Source: Mixophyes australis (Eukaryota > Chordata > Amphibia > Anura > Limnodynastidae). From it: DNA of 64,000 nucleotides. Both the position numbers and the translations under genes were made by a program. Positions 35,036 through 46,857 of the stretch are shown here, piece by piece. How positions within the stretch are numbered: the stretch's first letter is position 1; each line of letters begins with the position of its first letter. The notes under the pieces are model-generated. The model ran no database searches, had not been told where the DNA came from, and saw nothing but the letters and a program-made list of their open reading frames with translations. The stretch covers positions 186,929,850 to 186,993,849 of the forward strand of contig JAVHZZ010000006.1 in assembly GCA_036250195.1 (NCBI GenBank), in the 5' to 3' direction.

Positions 35036-35242
35036 CTTCAGTAAAAGAAAAAACTAATTAAAAAAAAAAGTAAACTCACCAGTGTAACTGGCTGCACAGC
35101 ATAACGGGGGAGGGAGCTGGGGAGCGCGCAGCAGAGGTGGCTGGAACCAGCCATCAAGAAGACAGGGGGAGTCGGGCCGGCCCATATAGCCATCGGCCCT
35201 TCTGGCATTTGCCAGAAGTGCCAGATGGCCAGTCCGGCCCTG

Positions 35243-36009
35243 CTCCTTTAGGACTAAGGCGGCTACAGCCATGGTCGAGGAGGGCTCTTCCATTACTGTA
35301 AAGATGAAAGTCAAACGCATACAAGACATAGATTAGACCAAGGAGATAATGGCTGTAATGGCCGGGGACCTAGGACTTTGCTGCATATTACTTTAGGCCA
35401 GGGCCTGAAGGGATTTTTTTCCTTATTTCCCTGCCCTGATTTAGGTGTTATGGGTTTTTACCTTTATATGAATTACTGTCCCCCCATCCTCCCCTCCTTC
35501 TAACTTCCCATTGGTGGTTACATTCGGCACTTCTGTGGTTGTTGCTATTGGAACATTCGTTATTTTCTGGATTTGACAGGGCATTATTTTGTTTTTTGTT
35601 CCAGGCTCACCGGTTCAGAGGATACAAATATAGGTGGTAGGTCATTCTGAAGTATACTTGGCGTCCAAGCACCACTAACAGGGACAACTTCTCCCATCCA
35701 GTGAACATTAAATGGCTGGGTAGGAGGGGACTGGGTTGGATGCCCATAATTCCTCTGTGAGTAGAGGAATAAGTGGCAGACACAGTACAACTGACATACT
35801 CGTGATTCACCTGGGGGGAAATGATTTGGGCAAAGGGAAATCCTTGGATTTGTTAATCTCCACTCGGGAGGGTCTGTGTGCCATACAGGTGCAATGGCTG
35901 CAGGTATGTCTATGATGGGAGGACCAGTATATATGCCCCTATTATGAAGACTCTCCTTAAGAAAATAAACCGGTCTGTTGGGAATATGGTCTGGTCTTTT
36001 GTTGGTGAG
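35243..36009 (+). pseudogene. DIRS recombinase C-terminus and SGNH-like 3' reading frame
   Basis: After the hAT insertion, RTKAATAMVEEGSSIT continues the recombinase, then stops appear. Further on (about 35795-35860) a plus-strand frame reads DILVIHLGGNDLGKGKS, the G-x-N-D block of SGNH/GDSL-like esterase folds, which I associate with an accessory frame carried by vertebrate DIRS elements. The upstream part is frameshifted. It is followed by a palindromic fragment at 36010. Confidence 0.65.
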
Positions 36010-36128
36010 CCACGTTCTTTCTGATCGCGGCTCAGGGAGCGGCGAACAGAAAGCAGGCTTAAAATTACCATATTAATGGTATTAGCTTTAACGCCGCATT
36101 AGTCGCCTCTGAATAGAATTCCGCACTT
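36010..36128. mobile_element. Fragment of the 'gcggctcaggga' palindromic MITE
   Basis: 'gatcgcggctcagggagcgg' and 'aaattaccatattaatggta' recur in related form at 38105-38338 and 55408-55670. Only part of the element is present. Confidence 0.5.
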
Positions 36129-36674
36129 AGTATTGGGAACAAAAGCACAAGAAAGGTTTAACAACACCACACCAAGGTGCTGTAGTTCAGATACTAAGTT
36201 ATCATTATGAGACAGCACTCACTACCTATTGCAGTATAAGCTAATTACAGCCCTTCCCTCTCCCCTGATAAAGAAGGGGGGTTGAACTTACCACTCATCC
36301 CTGCTCGTCAATGCCTTTTATAATAGGGGTATCGCTTTTCTTGTAAACTATCCGTGCAGCAAGTGATGAAGAACAACACTGAGCTGTGAAAGCGATAGCA
36401 GGTCAAACCCATAATTTAGTAAGATGATATCTAAAACAGTTGGATCTTTTATTCAGTGTATCAGTAAGCTGCAGACACTCTGAAACATCAATAATGATTT
36501 TTTTATAACTCAATGGAGTTTACAGATTAATCTATTGATTTTATTTTCAGCAGACTGCAAATTGGTATGCCATAGAGAGAATGAATACAATTATTAATAA
36601 CATGGCTTCATATGTTTTTTTTTTTTTAAACGTTAAATGGTTCATTTAACTTTATCTTCTCTTTTACATCACAG

Positions 36675-36782
36675 GATGTCTGACGGAGTGGGATGGTGTT
36701 AACTGTTGGTTTGCAGCTCCATTAGGACAGGTAGTGAACTTGTACTGTCCAGAAAGCCTTCAGATGTTTCTTCAAACAAAAG
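36675..36782 (+). CDS. ghrhr: Class B1 GPCR exon 3: hormone-receptor domain core
   Basis: It is exactly 108 bp, phase 1 to phase 1, the canonical size of this exon in the family, between tttacatcacag and AAAG|gtaggc. With the split glycine it encodes GCLTEWDGVNCWF, then LGQVVNLYCPESLQMF. These are the W-D...C-W and C-P motifs of the hormone-binding domain, including the Asp that stabilises the fold. WDG is characteristic of GHRH receptors, while VPAC, PAC1 and secretin receptors usually have WDN. One oddity: the Pro normally after CW is Phe here. Orthology to ghrhr is my best estimate (about 55%); a GHRH-like/PRP receptor is the main alternative. Confidence 0.9.
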
Positions 36783-37892
36783 GTAGGCCAGTATCATAGC
36801 TCTAGAATTCCCTCTACTTGCTTCCAGAAGGGTTTGCTTCATTTCTATATTAATATAGCCACCAGGATGTATGGTAATATATGATTTAGCGCTTTGCAGG
36901 GAAAATGTCCGCCAATGAACTGTTTATAAACAACTGAAAAAGCACATCTTATTTTTACATTAATCTTAAATGCCCTTTTGGGGCCAGCTGAAATACTGGG
37001 AGGAGTGGATGTGTATTGTATTAAGATTTTCATAGTGGAGATAGACCACTGCTTTTCACTCAAATGTTACTCTTCTATTGTATATGAAAACTACACATTC
37101 ACCATCATCATCACCATTTATTTATATTGCACATACATAAAAATGTATACACAACTCTTGAAAAGAGGAATCATTGCAACACAGCAGATGTAGAAATTCC
37201 AATACAATAATTCATTTTTTTCTTCTAGTTTTGAACATGCCAGGCAAGTTCAAGACCCCCTTGTTTCAAAGAGAGGAATCTCATCTATAAGAGTGTTACA
37301 TGTTTTTTAGCATAATATTCCAATAGTATTAAATTCTAACCAGTGCCACCAGATTCGCAAGTCCTTTTTATGTGGCAAATTGGAAGGAAAGTACCTGAAG
37401 TCACTCCAATAGAAATTCATACACTCATATAGATCATACGTTTTTCTTTCTTCCATGTCCAGAACTGAGCTGGGGGATCTATATGAGTTTTAGCGCAATG
37501 TGTCAAATATACAGCTTTTATTACCCATCATATTTAAGCAGCATTTTATAAAGGCAATAAGCAAACGCACATACAAAACCCATAATAACATATAATATTA
37601 GTTCACCTAGGAACTCCTTCAGAGTGAATGTAGTCAATTTTAAACCTTGGTTGCACTGCAGGGAAGTTGGGCAAATGTAAAATGTGCAGAGGGTGGCACA
37701 TAATAACTCAACTCTATGGGGCATATTCAATTAGTGGATGAACATCATGGCTATGCGTGGCTGCGCATTTTTTATTTTAATAGGATACCACAACATGGCA
37801 GATTTCCCTTTGCAACCCTTTTGGGGGCGAAGGCAAATCCACGTTTTCGGGTCTGTTCCAGAGGCACTTCGCGTTTAATTGTATATGCCTCT

Positions 37893-38068
37893 TAATTGCA
37901 AAAATAAAGCTACAGCTGTATTTGTGTACTACATGAAAATTTAGTCAATTTGTTTCCTGCATGTAATAAAAACCCTTACAATTTCACCTTTAGCATTGTA
38001 ATATAGTTATATAATATAATGCAAATTTGCACCCTATTGTTGGATTTGCTCCCAACTCTAAATAAGGC
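37893..38068. mobile_element. 'cctgattcattaagg'-type MITE fragment, reverse orientation
   Basis: 'tttgtgtactacatgaaaa', 'gcattgtaatatagtt' and 'ggatttgctcccaact' correspond to the right arm of the 61447-61785 element. Confidence 0.55.
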
Positions 38069-38104
38069 CCTAAATGTTCAAAGCCATGCAATTACACTCC
38101 ATGG

Positions 38105-38338
38105 GGGGAATTCAATTGACCGCGTTGTTCGTGAGAATAACGCGGCCCTGCCCACTATTACCGTTAGTACGGTAATTTTAACGTAGATTTTTGCTTGTGG
38201 GTCACAGAACTGTGAGCAAAAATCAGCGTTGAAATTACCGTACTAATAACGGTAATACTGCGCATTAAAACAGTAGTAACGGTAATAGTGCGCGGGCCAC
38301 GTTATTCTCCCGAACAGCGCGGTCAATTAAATCCCCCC
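38105..38338. mobile_element. Palindromic MITE, GGGGGGAATTCAATTGACCGCG ends
   Basis: The left end 'ggggggaattcaattgaccg' and right end 'cggtcaattaaatcccccc' are inverted. Inside, 'taccgttagtacggtaattt' and its complement pair symmetrically around 38210. The CpG-rich CGCG/CGGTAA motifs stand out from A+T-rich surroundings. The target duplication is unclear. Confidence 0.8.
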
Positions 38339-38689
38339 TCATGAATCATTTTTATGCAGCTTTTAAATTGTGCTTGGTATGATCAAAAATCTTTTTTAGA
38401 ATTATCGGGAATGAAAATACATTCCTTACCTGTGAGTACATAGGTCCCTCCTGTTCTTTCCAAAAGGAAATTGATATGTGAGGTTTTATTAATGACCTCA
38501 CACTGAAATGGTGTGGTATTGATCATAAGCTGGATTTATAAAAGTTAACCCTTGTTGCCAAGTGTTTACTTTTAAAATATGGTCTCTCTATAGCAAAATT
38601 TGATAGCATGGAAGGAAGGATAGATAGACACCAATATTACATACTCCACAAATAAAAAATTGACCAGATTATAACCTCTTACATTTATT

Positions 38690-39990
38690 TATTATTATCT
38701 TTTATTTAAAATGAGCCACAAGTGGTACACAGCACCATACATAGGAGGTGAACAGAATAGACATTTGCAGTAAAACAGCACACACAGACATCTATGAAAA
38801 ATACATAAATACACTATACATCTCTCTCTCTATATATAAGAAGAAGTTTGTTTGTTTCAAATATGTTCCACATATTTTATGGTAAACTTGCCAAATGTTA
38901 GTATTGAAAAAGTAAACTTTTAGACCAGATTGTGATAACGCTACAATGCGACAAAGTGACAAGCAACAAATATTGAAAACATAATTTTTTGGTTGTAAAC
39001 AATTGTTTGACTGCTGGAAGGGAACCTCGCTACAATACGACATAACAACAACACTACAAAGCACCAAATCTAATTTTCTAAATCACATTTATGGTCTATT
39101 TACCAACTGATTGGCTAATATATGAAAACTGCTACACAATACAAATCAGACCCGCGCAACACCGGCTGACCATGCTTGTAGTTATATAAATGCTAGTCAG
39201 CCACGCATTCAAAGAGTACAAGCATAGAACATAGCATTGCAGATCAAGCAAATGACTAGACAGTGAGCATAAGTGAAAAGCAATCTCCACATAAAGTAGA
39301 GCTGTGTCCAGGAGCATAGGTTGAAGAAACTGGGGTGGGGAAGCAGGCCTAGAGGTGTTGAGGACTGGGTAGAAGGTGTAATAGTCGAAAGAGAACACAA
39401 GGAAAAGGATCCTGCCCATGAGCGCTTACATCCTCAAGGGGGGATACCAGACTTCTTCCACTGCCACTTTCAGGCTCTCCAGCTATTATTGGCAGGGTTG
39501 CTCCTAACCCTTACAAGGGCTTCCTGCATTGTAGGCTTTTTTCTGAAGTCTTCTGGTTGGAGTTGCTCCTAGCCCTTAAAAGGGCTCCCTGTTGCCATAA
39601 TCTTCTGCTCTTGACTCGGTGGTACTTCTCCGACAATGTCCTCAACTTGCCTCTTGTGGGGTCCCGGACATCCCTTACCTCACCGTCACCGGACTTCCCC
39701 CATGGAGCCAACAATACAAACGGCCATAGTGGAGCCATGATTGGCTCCCCTTTCTCGGGGCGCCCATTGGTTGGTAGCAAATCATAGCTGTTTCACCGTC
39801 GCCAGCACCGATATCTGCAATGAAGACACCGGACTGACCTGCACCAGATCCATGGACAGATAATTCCAAACTTCCTTTCTTCTGGTCTTTTCTTTGTTCT
39901 TCTACCGGCTTCTTCTTCTCTTTTCTGTCTTCGCCCTCTTCACGGGCACCTCGGCTGGATACACTCTCACAAGAGTATGGTCTCATAACT
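38690..39990. repeat. LINE/SINE-tail-like and repeat-rich block
   Basis: 'ttattattatcttttatttaaaa' with 'gtggtacacagcaccataca' (38690-38740) and 'cctgcccatgagcgcttaca' (near 39410) resemble the minus-strand L2 3' UTR at 25805-26040, split by intervening sequence. At 39490-39600 'gttgctcctaacccttacaagggcttcctg' recurs as 'gttgctcctagcccttaaaagggctccctg'. No coding motif is seen. Confidence 0.4.
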
Positions 39991-40777
39991 GCGACTTAGG
40001 CAGCTATGGACACAGATGCATATGTGCCGGTCATGATCTGTATTTCTTGTGGGTGCTGAAGACCTGGTGAATATATGTACACTGATGATAATAAATTAAG
40101 TAATAGTACTTAATTTATTAATGTGTCTACTATATTATATGAGGTTGTAGCCACCAATTTGCATTACTTAATTGATATTTTAATTTGGTCTGCTCAAGGA
40201 AAGGAAAATGACAGATATTTGCATGCAGTTTAAATTAATATCTAACATAATTTAACATAGGGACACTTCCACTTTATTTGTACACAGACAACAGGCTATG
40301 AATTGCTGCCTTAAAGGTCCTTTGAAGGAGTGAAAAAATTACATTTACTTCAGCTTTATATATAACTTATTTTTAGGACAGTGGATATATGAATTAGTTT
40401 CTACTGAATATTTAGAATTTAGCGACATTTATCTAATTTTTGTTCTGACTTTGTATCAGTTAATTGATCTTTTATTTTTACAACAAGTTGGCTCTATTCT
40501 TTATAGTTTTATTTATTTACTATATTGCAGTTCATATAATGTATCACTAGACTGTGACCTAGGGTGAATGGGACTTCCTTTAGCAGGTCAAATTAATTTA
40601 AATTTGTGTACTTTGTCCATTCTCCCAATTTTGCAGTTACTGTACTGCATTGTGATCTATAGCAGTGCACTGGAAAACTCATTCAAATGAATGGGACAGC
40701 TCCATAATAAATAAATAAATAAAAACAGCCCCCCTCAATCCATATCCAGCATTAGTACCTGACAGGTTTAGCTTGTC

Positions 40778-40833
40778 ACACTATAGCAGGGAAATCTGCC
40801 CTGCTGGGCCCCCCTGCTATAATGTGATCCAGC
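40778..40833. repeat. Small inverted repeat
   Basis: 'tcacactatagcaggg' pairs with 'ccctgctataatgtga', giving a 16-bp-arm hairpin. Confidence 0.6.
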
Positions 40834-41012
40834 TAAAGTCCATTTAGCACAGATCTATGACCTCTGTGGTGGCAGTGAGTGCAAAAAAACAGTAGCCAAT
40901 AACGGTAGCAACAAGTCTCATAATGAAAATGCAAAGGCTTTTTCTGGCTGTCAGTAATGGATAAACATCAGATCCCTGGATTGGCAACTTTGTCTCGCCT
41001 GTGATCCCATTA

Positions 41013-41432
41013 TAGTAGAGATGTTCACTGACCCCCATTTTCTGATTTTGGTTTTGGATCTGGATTAACTTTGTGTTTTGACTTTAGTTTTGGCAAAACC
41101 GCCCTTGCATGTTTTGGATTTGGTTTTGGATCCCTATTTTTTTCTAAAATCCATTTTTTTTTTATAAAATCACATAATTTAGCTTTTTTTCCCCCTACAT
41201 TACTATTAACCTCAATAACACTAATTTCAAGTCATTTGCAGTCAATTTGGACCATCTCACAGGTCACAATATTATTTTCATACATTTTCAAACAAAGGCT
41301 GCAGCAACCTGGCTGGATGGTAAGCGACAGAGCAATGACTCAAACACACAGCAGTTCATAGCACATCTAGGAAACATTGTCACACAGCAGTGTCAGTAAA
41401 GAAAAGGGGTGCAATATGGAATTGTCCTTGGA
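41013..41432 (+). mobile_element. hAT left-end fragment (same family as 47926)
   Basis: It starts TAGAGATGTTCACTGACCC and follows the left end of the larger copy at 47926 throughout ('aatttcaagtcatttgcagt', 'acagcagttcatagcacatc'), ending 'gaattgtccttgg'. Here the similarity stops and 18S rRNA-like sequence begins. Confidence 0.8.
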
Positions 41433-41577
41433 TCATGAAATCAGTTATGGTGCATTTGACCGCTCCACCCGTTCCTTGGATAACTGTAGTAATTCTAAAG
41501 CTAATACATGGCGACGAGCACTGGACCCCCCTCCCCCCCGACATGCGTATTTTTATCAGACCCAGCCCAATCCAGGG
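41433..41577 (+). pseudogene. 18S rRNA 5'-domain fragment, nuclear pseudogene
   Basis: The segment 'aaatcagttatgg', 'cttggataactgtagtaatt', 'ctaaagctaatacatg' and 'ttttatcagacc', with the expected spacing, corresponds to the early 5' domain of vertebrate 18S rRNA. It differs at several invariant positions and ends after 'caatccaggg'. It is only about 145 bp and lacks rDNA context, so it is a dispersed copy and not an rRNA gene. The short frames over it are incidental. Confidence 0.88.
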
Positions 41578-42399
41578 TGCCAGACAATGCACTAAAAAGA
41601 GCCATTGTAATTCACGGCAAATAACAAGTTTATCGCTGAGCTTCGAATCAGCCCCAATTCACAAAAAATTATAATATAGTTTGGTACCTTTGACGTAAAG
41701 TGCAGATTACAAACACTTTGTGCAATACTGATGAAACAGCAGCAAAGTGGAAGGTAATACATATACACGTCTATTTAGACATCCATGCTTACATACTTTT
41801 GCAAGCAACGCTGTTCTTTGTTAATAAAACTGTTGTCTTTATACCGTTCAAGAAAATTAAAAATAATCCTCCACCCTTCTTTGGATGTTGATAGTTGATA
41901 GTAGGATCAGGTGGAGTTACAGCAGAGATGTCACTAATTCTGGTCAATTCCTTTACAGTAGACAAGACAAGGGGGTAAATGTATTATGGTCCGATTTTGC
42001 AAATCCAGCGATTTTCTCGGGAGAGTTGAAACTCGGAGATGTTTGAAGCTGAGATTTAATGTTGGCTGTGTGTTGTTACCTATTTATATTGTACTTGTAA
42101 TATGAGGGATGGGTCTTAGGGACCCTGGTCCATTATACTGGGGTCACTGTGAGGAGTCCCTATTTTCATAATACCCTGAACTCATGATTTCAAATGGATT
42201 ACAACTTTCCTGTTTGATTAGAAGACGGTAGAAGAAAGGACAAATAGGTAATATACAATTATTAAAAAGGGTGTTTTGGGGGAGTCTTTTATTATAATTA
42301 TATTAAATACTGCGTGTTGCGCACTTTGGTCAAGAAGTGGTGGATTCTTAGTGTCAACCAAAACTAGCACTTGCAGAATAGAGGCATATACTCTAATGG

Positions 42400-42832
42400 A
42401 CACCCTAGTATTGACCAATTATCCCTGCAAGATAGTTTCAGCTTAGTTGCAGGGAGTCCACAGGTCGAGACTCTCAGATCTGTCTATTAGTGTGATGGAC
42501 TGTTACTAGCAGGTTGGATGATAAAGGAAGCCTAGGGCTCAATCAAATATCAGATGAACGGTCAAACTAGCTCATGTCAGTAACACAAGAGAGCATACGA
42601 GAATATCAGAATAATGGAGCAAGGATGGAGGCTTATACTGTCACTGCAAAGTGCTCAGAGTGCTCTTTAAGTGCAAGCACTTGGTTTGAATTCTGGCACA
42701 CCAATGACATCAGAGATCACCTGACTGCAGCTTCAGGAAGAGAATAAAAGAGTGAGAGAGATGCACGACTGCACCTATACTTTGCAGTATGAGAGCATCA
42801 CAGCGGTGACATTGATGGATTCGTACGTAACA
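42400..42832 (-). repeat. Probable 3' LTR of the minus-strand gypsy element
   Basis: On the minus strand a polypurine tract (GAGGGGGAATAC, 42845-42833) is followed at 42832 by TGTTACG, the expected LTR start. The distal LTR boundary is not established; about 42400 is a guess based on loss of recognisable sequence. Confidence 0.5.
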
Positions 42833-44780
42833 GTATTCCCCCTCATAAGTATAGATACTGAACATCTTAAAAAACGATTTATTAGGATCTTTTTTGTAAA
42901 AATATTTAAGAAGGAGGGCAGAATGGATAACGGAACCGTTGAAGGTGCGTTCTTCAGGTCCAGACTCCTTCCAATCATGGAGAAGCTCTAAAGTGCCTTT
43001 GGATAATCAGAAAATCCAGAATCTAATTGACCTCATAGTCCTCTTGTCTCTGTGCAGTAATGGAGGATGGAGGAGAACTGGAGAGAAAAAATTACCAAAC
43101 GTTTCAACAAAGAAACATGAGATACGTTTCTAATGTATAGGGAAGAAGGAAGTACTAGCCAAAAGGCCACAGGATTAACTACATCCAGAATCTTGAATAG
43201 TCTAATGAACTGTGAAGCAGACTTAATAATAGATACCTGGAGGCAGAGATTAAGGGTTGAAAGCCAAACCTTATCACCAGGAACCAACTTGGGAACACAT
43301 CTCCTTTTATCGACAGTTGCTTTGTAACCAAGAGATGCTTTTGTTAGTTTCCATTTGACCTGAGACCAGATATTAGGAAAAGAGGAGAGACTTAACTGCA
43401 AGAAGCTGGAACTAGTGAGATTAATGGATTCATGAGATTGATTGTTGTGGGCAATAAATTCTGTCTTGAGTAATAGATTGAACCAGTTATTCTTAGAATC
43501 AAATCTGCCTTGCACCCTGTGAGCCTTGCACCCTACATTTTTGCTGATTCTGACTTTGCTCGTTTTGGACACCTGAAGCCTAATTGCTTCATTCAGTTTG
43601 AAGATCTGTTATGAACTCCAGGGTTTGTCTTTTTGAGGTAGTGGGAAGGGAGGTTAAATAGAACTTTGACAAGTTACTTGTACTTCACACAGAAGGTTCA
43701 GACTGAAGCAAAGTCCTAAATGTCCGGACAAAGTCAAGGCCACCAGTAACTCTGGGAAATTAACTCCAGGGTTTTGTTTTGATATATTTTTTTAAAAAAA
43801 TGCATATCCAGGAAATCAGTAGGAGTATACTCAGAATAACAATTTGGGCAGAAGATTGGATAGATGTAGGTTCTCCAATTTGGGAGACCAGAAGTTGTGA
43901 TAACCAGAATGCACATTGAATCTAGTACTGGTTTGAGTTTGGAGGAAGGCTCAGAGTTGGTGGGATGAAAGGACTGTGATAATGCATCAACTTTACATTC
44001 GTTGTGCCACATCTGTAGGGGACCAGGAAATGGAATCATGAGAAAACAATTACCATCTTGCTTGGCTGGGGTCTAGGGTTTAAACATTGAGTATATTGTA
44101 AATAAAGATTCCAGTGGTCGGTTTAAATAGTTACATGGAAGAGAGCACCCTCAAGCAAATGTGTCTATTCCATTAGCGTTAATTTTAATAGACAAGATAT
44201 GTCAGGTTGCTTTAAGATGGAAGCAGTGGCAAACGCTTCCTTTAATAGATTGAATTGCCTCAGGTGGCCAATTTGCTGGGTTAGATTATCTCTGGCTTAA
44301 GGCAATGATGCAACCAGAAAAGTGTACCTTTTGATAAACTGAGGTAGTAATATTAAATTCCCATAAAGCACTGGGCACTGAGGTCAACCCTTGATTGCAT
44401 TGACCTTATCAGGATCCATGTGAAGATCATATCCAGAAATTATGTAGCTAAGCAAATGAAAAAGTACTTGTTCAAAAAGACACTTCTTCAATTTACAGTG
44501 AAGATGGTGTCTTTGGACATGACTTAGGATCTCCTTAACATGATTTCTGTGACTCTCATTGTCCTGAGAGAAAATCAGGATGTCATCCAAATATACTGTA
44601 CAATGGCAAGTAAGTAGGGTACATCCTGAAATATTTCATTAACAACACTCTGGAAGACAGTGGGAAGGTTACACAATATAAAAGAGATTGCTAGATACTT
44701 GTAATGTTTGTTCCTGGTGTTAAATTCCATCTTCCCCTTTTGTAACGGTCTAGAGACTGTATCTGAGTTGACCGGCAAGA
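42833..44780 (-). pseudogene. Ty3/gypsy (Sushi-like) pol, decayed
   Basis: In minus-strand order: a reverse-transcriptase piece with FILCNLPTVFQSVVNEIF (near 44690), MDDILIFSQDNESHRNHV (44590), LLSYIISGYDL, then a spacer with DALSQSF (near 43980), and the integrase C-terminal part with KLTKASLGYKATVDKRR, GDKVWLST and FHVSLLK-like (NVSHVSLLK) from 43370 to 43080. The catalytic YxDD is represented by MDD with its first residue lost. About 1.3 kb of pol is missing, and there are many frameshifts. Confidence 0.82.
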
Positions 44781-45061
44781 AGGAGAGTAGACCACTTAAG
44801 GTAAATTAATATAAGAATGATGAAATGGGTCGCTGCACAGAGAAGCAAATAAGGAAAATGATTCTGGTAAAGGTGTAGTTGAGGGAAATCTGAGATGAGT
44901 ACACAAATAATGGATAACTGGATGCAGGGTATGGCAACAGCAGCAGGAACTTGACTACTGGCAGGAGCACAATAATCTGGCAAGGAAGACAGGAACAGGG
45001 AAGGCTTATAAAGGAAATCAGAGGGTCGAGCTAGAACATGCTGAAACTTACATGCTTCTTG

Positions 45062-45889
45062 TTAACAAAAAAGATGCCAGCAGCTGGAGGTGATCAAGTT
45101 ATTCATTGAAAACCTCAATGAACTCTTGAAGGTTTGAAGACTAGAGGAAAGTCTTACTGTGCGAGGGAGGGAATTCCACAAAGTGGGTGCAACCTGGAAA
45201 AAGTCCTGTAACCGAGAATGGGAGGATGTGATGAGAGTGGAAGAGAGACGTAGATCTTGTGCAGAACGGAGGTGTCGAGTTGGCAGATATTTTGAGACAA
45301 GTGAGGAAATGTATGTTGGTGCAATTTTGTTGACGGTCTTGTATGTTAGTAGAAGAATTTTATATTGGATTTGTTGAAATACAGGCAGCCAATGTAGAGA
45401 CTGACAGAGTGGCTCAGCAGAGGAATAACTGTTTGCAAGGAAAATCAATCTAGCCGCTGCGTGCAAAATAGATTGCAGGGGTTCAAGTCTGACTTTGGGA
45501 AGACCAGTAAGGATGGAATTGCAATAATCGATGCGGGAGATAATGAGTGCATGAATTAATGTTTTTGCGGTGTCTTGTGCGAGAGATGTGCTTATTCTGG
45601 AAATGTTCTTTAGGTGTATGTAACATGATTTAGATATAGAGTTGATGTGGGGAATAAATGACAGTTGTGAGTCAAGGATTACACCTAGGCAACGAGCTTG
45701 CAGGGTGGGATTTATGTTATCAACAGAAATAAAAATGTCAGACAGGAAGCTTCTGTTTTTGGGTGGGAATATTATTAATTCAGTTTTTGAAAGATTGAGT
45801 TTGAGTTGGCGAGAAAACATCCAAGATGAAATGGCAGAAAGACAGTCAGTAAATAAACCTATTTCCCTCCCTCCAAACAACCCCAGCAA
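45062..45889 (-). pseudogene. L2-clade LINE reverse transcriptase, C-terminal fragment
   Basis: A 275-codon frame, open apart from its truncated start, reads LSAISSWM..QLKLNLSKTE, then ARCLGVILDSQLSF, TLIHALIISRIDYCN, SLHWLPVFQQIQYKILLL and APTLWNSLP. These are the conserved blocks downstream of the catalytic centre in L2-type LINEs. The YADD-containing half is absent: the element is cut at about 45860, where hAT-like DNA begins. The first roughly 10 codons are not LINE. It is better preserved than the L2 at 25805. Confidence 0.88.
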
Positions 45890-46857
45890 TAAATTAATAG
45901 TATTTAAATTTCATAAATATACCTATTTCCTGCAACCATCACTGCCATTATATAATTCATAGGCAAATTTAATAAAGAGACCTCATTCTTCCCAAACTGA
46001 CCCCCACATTCAATAGCCCCAAACCACCCCATCTTAAATTAATAGTTCCTACTATTACATTGCCTCACCATCACCCCACAAACAAAATAGCACCCAATAA
46101 TTAGCCACCACTTACCTCACACACACTACATTGCCACAAGCCCCCTGTGCCATCATATACTACCACAAGCCCCCTGTGCCATCGCACACACACATTACCA
46201 CAAGCCCCCTGTGCCATCACACACACACACACATTACTGTGCCCCTTCATCATGACCATGCTGTGCCTCCTTATGATCACACTATGCTCCTTCAACACAA
46301 CCACACTGTGCCCCCTTATGATCACACTGTGCCCTCCATGCTGCTTTTCCCCCTTCACCCGGCCACCATTCATCACACTTTGCCATGCTGCCTCCCCCTT
46401 CATCACTCTGTGCCATGCTGCTCCCCCCTTCATCACTCTGTGCCATGCTGCTTCCCCCTTCATCACTCTGTGCCATGCTGCTCCCCCCCTTCTTCATCAC
46501 TCGGTGCCATGCTGCTTCCCCCCCCTTCATCACTGTGCCATGCTGCTCCCTCCCACTCCTTCATCACTCTGTGCCATCCTGCGCCCCCCCTTCTTCATCA
46601 CTCGGTGCCTTTCTGCCCCCCCTTATTCATCACTCAGTGCCTTTCTGCTTTCCTCCCCCTTGCTTCCGTTCCTTACTCACCTTTATATTGGCTTCTTTCA
46701 TCTCTTTTCTTCTCTTCTGTCTTCTTGTGTGGTTCCTCTCTGCGATGCTCCTCACTGAATGTCGGGCGTGACGTGATGAAAATTATTTAGGTAACAAAAA
46801 AAACAAAAAAGCTGGCAGTGAGGGCCTGGGCCAGGCCCCTGGCGTGTCCGGCCCTGG
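45855..46857. mobile_element. hAT remnant, right end CCGGCCCTG, C-rich interior
   Basis: It ends 'cctggcgtgtccggccctg' at 46857, the inverse of a CAGGGCCGG terminus. Its A+T/C-rich 5' half and pyrimidine minisatellite resemble the design of the 31573-35242 element. The left terminus is missing at the junction with the LINE, so no target duplication can be shown. Confidence 0.6.
46380..46640. repeat. ~29-bp minisatellite 'cttcatcactctgtgccatg'
   Basis: Units 'ccccttcatcactctgtgccatgctgctcc' repeat about eight times, in three-codon register by chance. Long Ser/His/Leu frames on both strands derive from it. Confidence 0.88.

Larger units (their letters stand above)
31573..35242. mobile_element. 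3.67-kb non-autonomous hAT element with 8-bp target duplication
   Basis: The ends are CAGGGCCGGACTGG (31573) and its inverse CCAGTCCGGCCCTG (to 35242). The octamer ctccttta flanks it exactly at 31565-31572 and 35243-35250. The interior has no transposase and is mostly tandem repeats and simple sequence. It interrupts the DIRS recombinase frame and therefore inserted after it. The terminal sequence is of the same broad CAGGGCCGG class as the MITE at 15139. Confidence 0.93.
24762..36674 (+). other. Intron 2 of the receptor gene, about 11.9 kb
   Basis: It runs from donor gtaaag to acceptor tttacatcacag in matched phase 1. Roughly 24800-25010, 25350-25800 and 36130-36670 show no identifiable feature; the rest is the L2-like and DIRS/SINE/hAT nest described separately. 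Confidence 0.7.

Noticed and set aside
41433..41577. Functional 18S rRNA gene
   Set aside because: Only about 145 bp of about 1.8 kb is present, with substitutions at invariant positions and no rDNA flanks.
46131..46790. Frames of 128-219 codons, Ser/His/Pro-rich
   Set aside because: They derive from the 29-bp minisatellite and exist in three phases at once.
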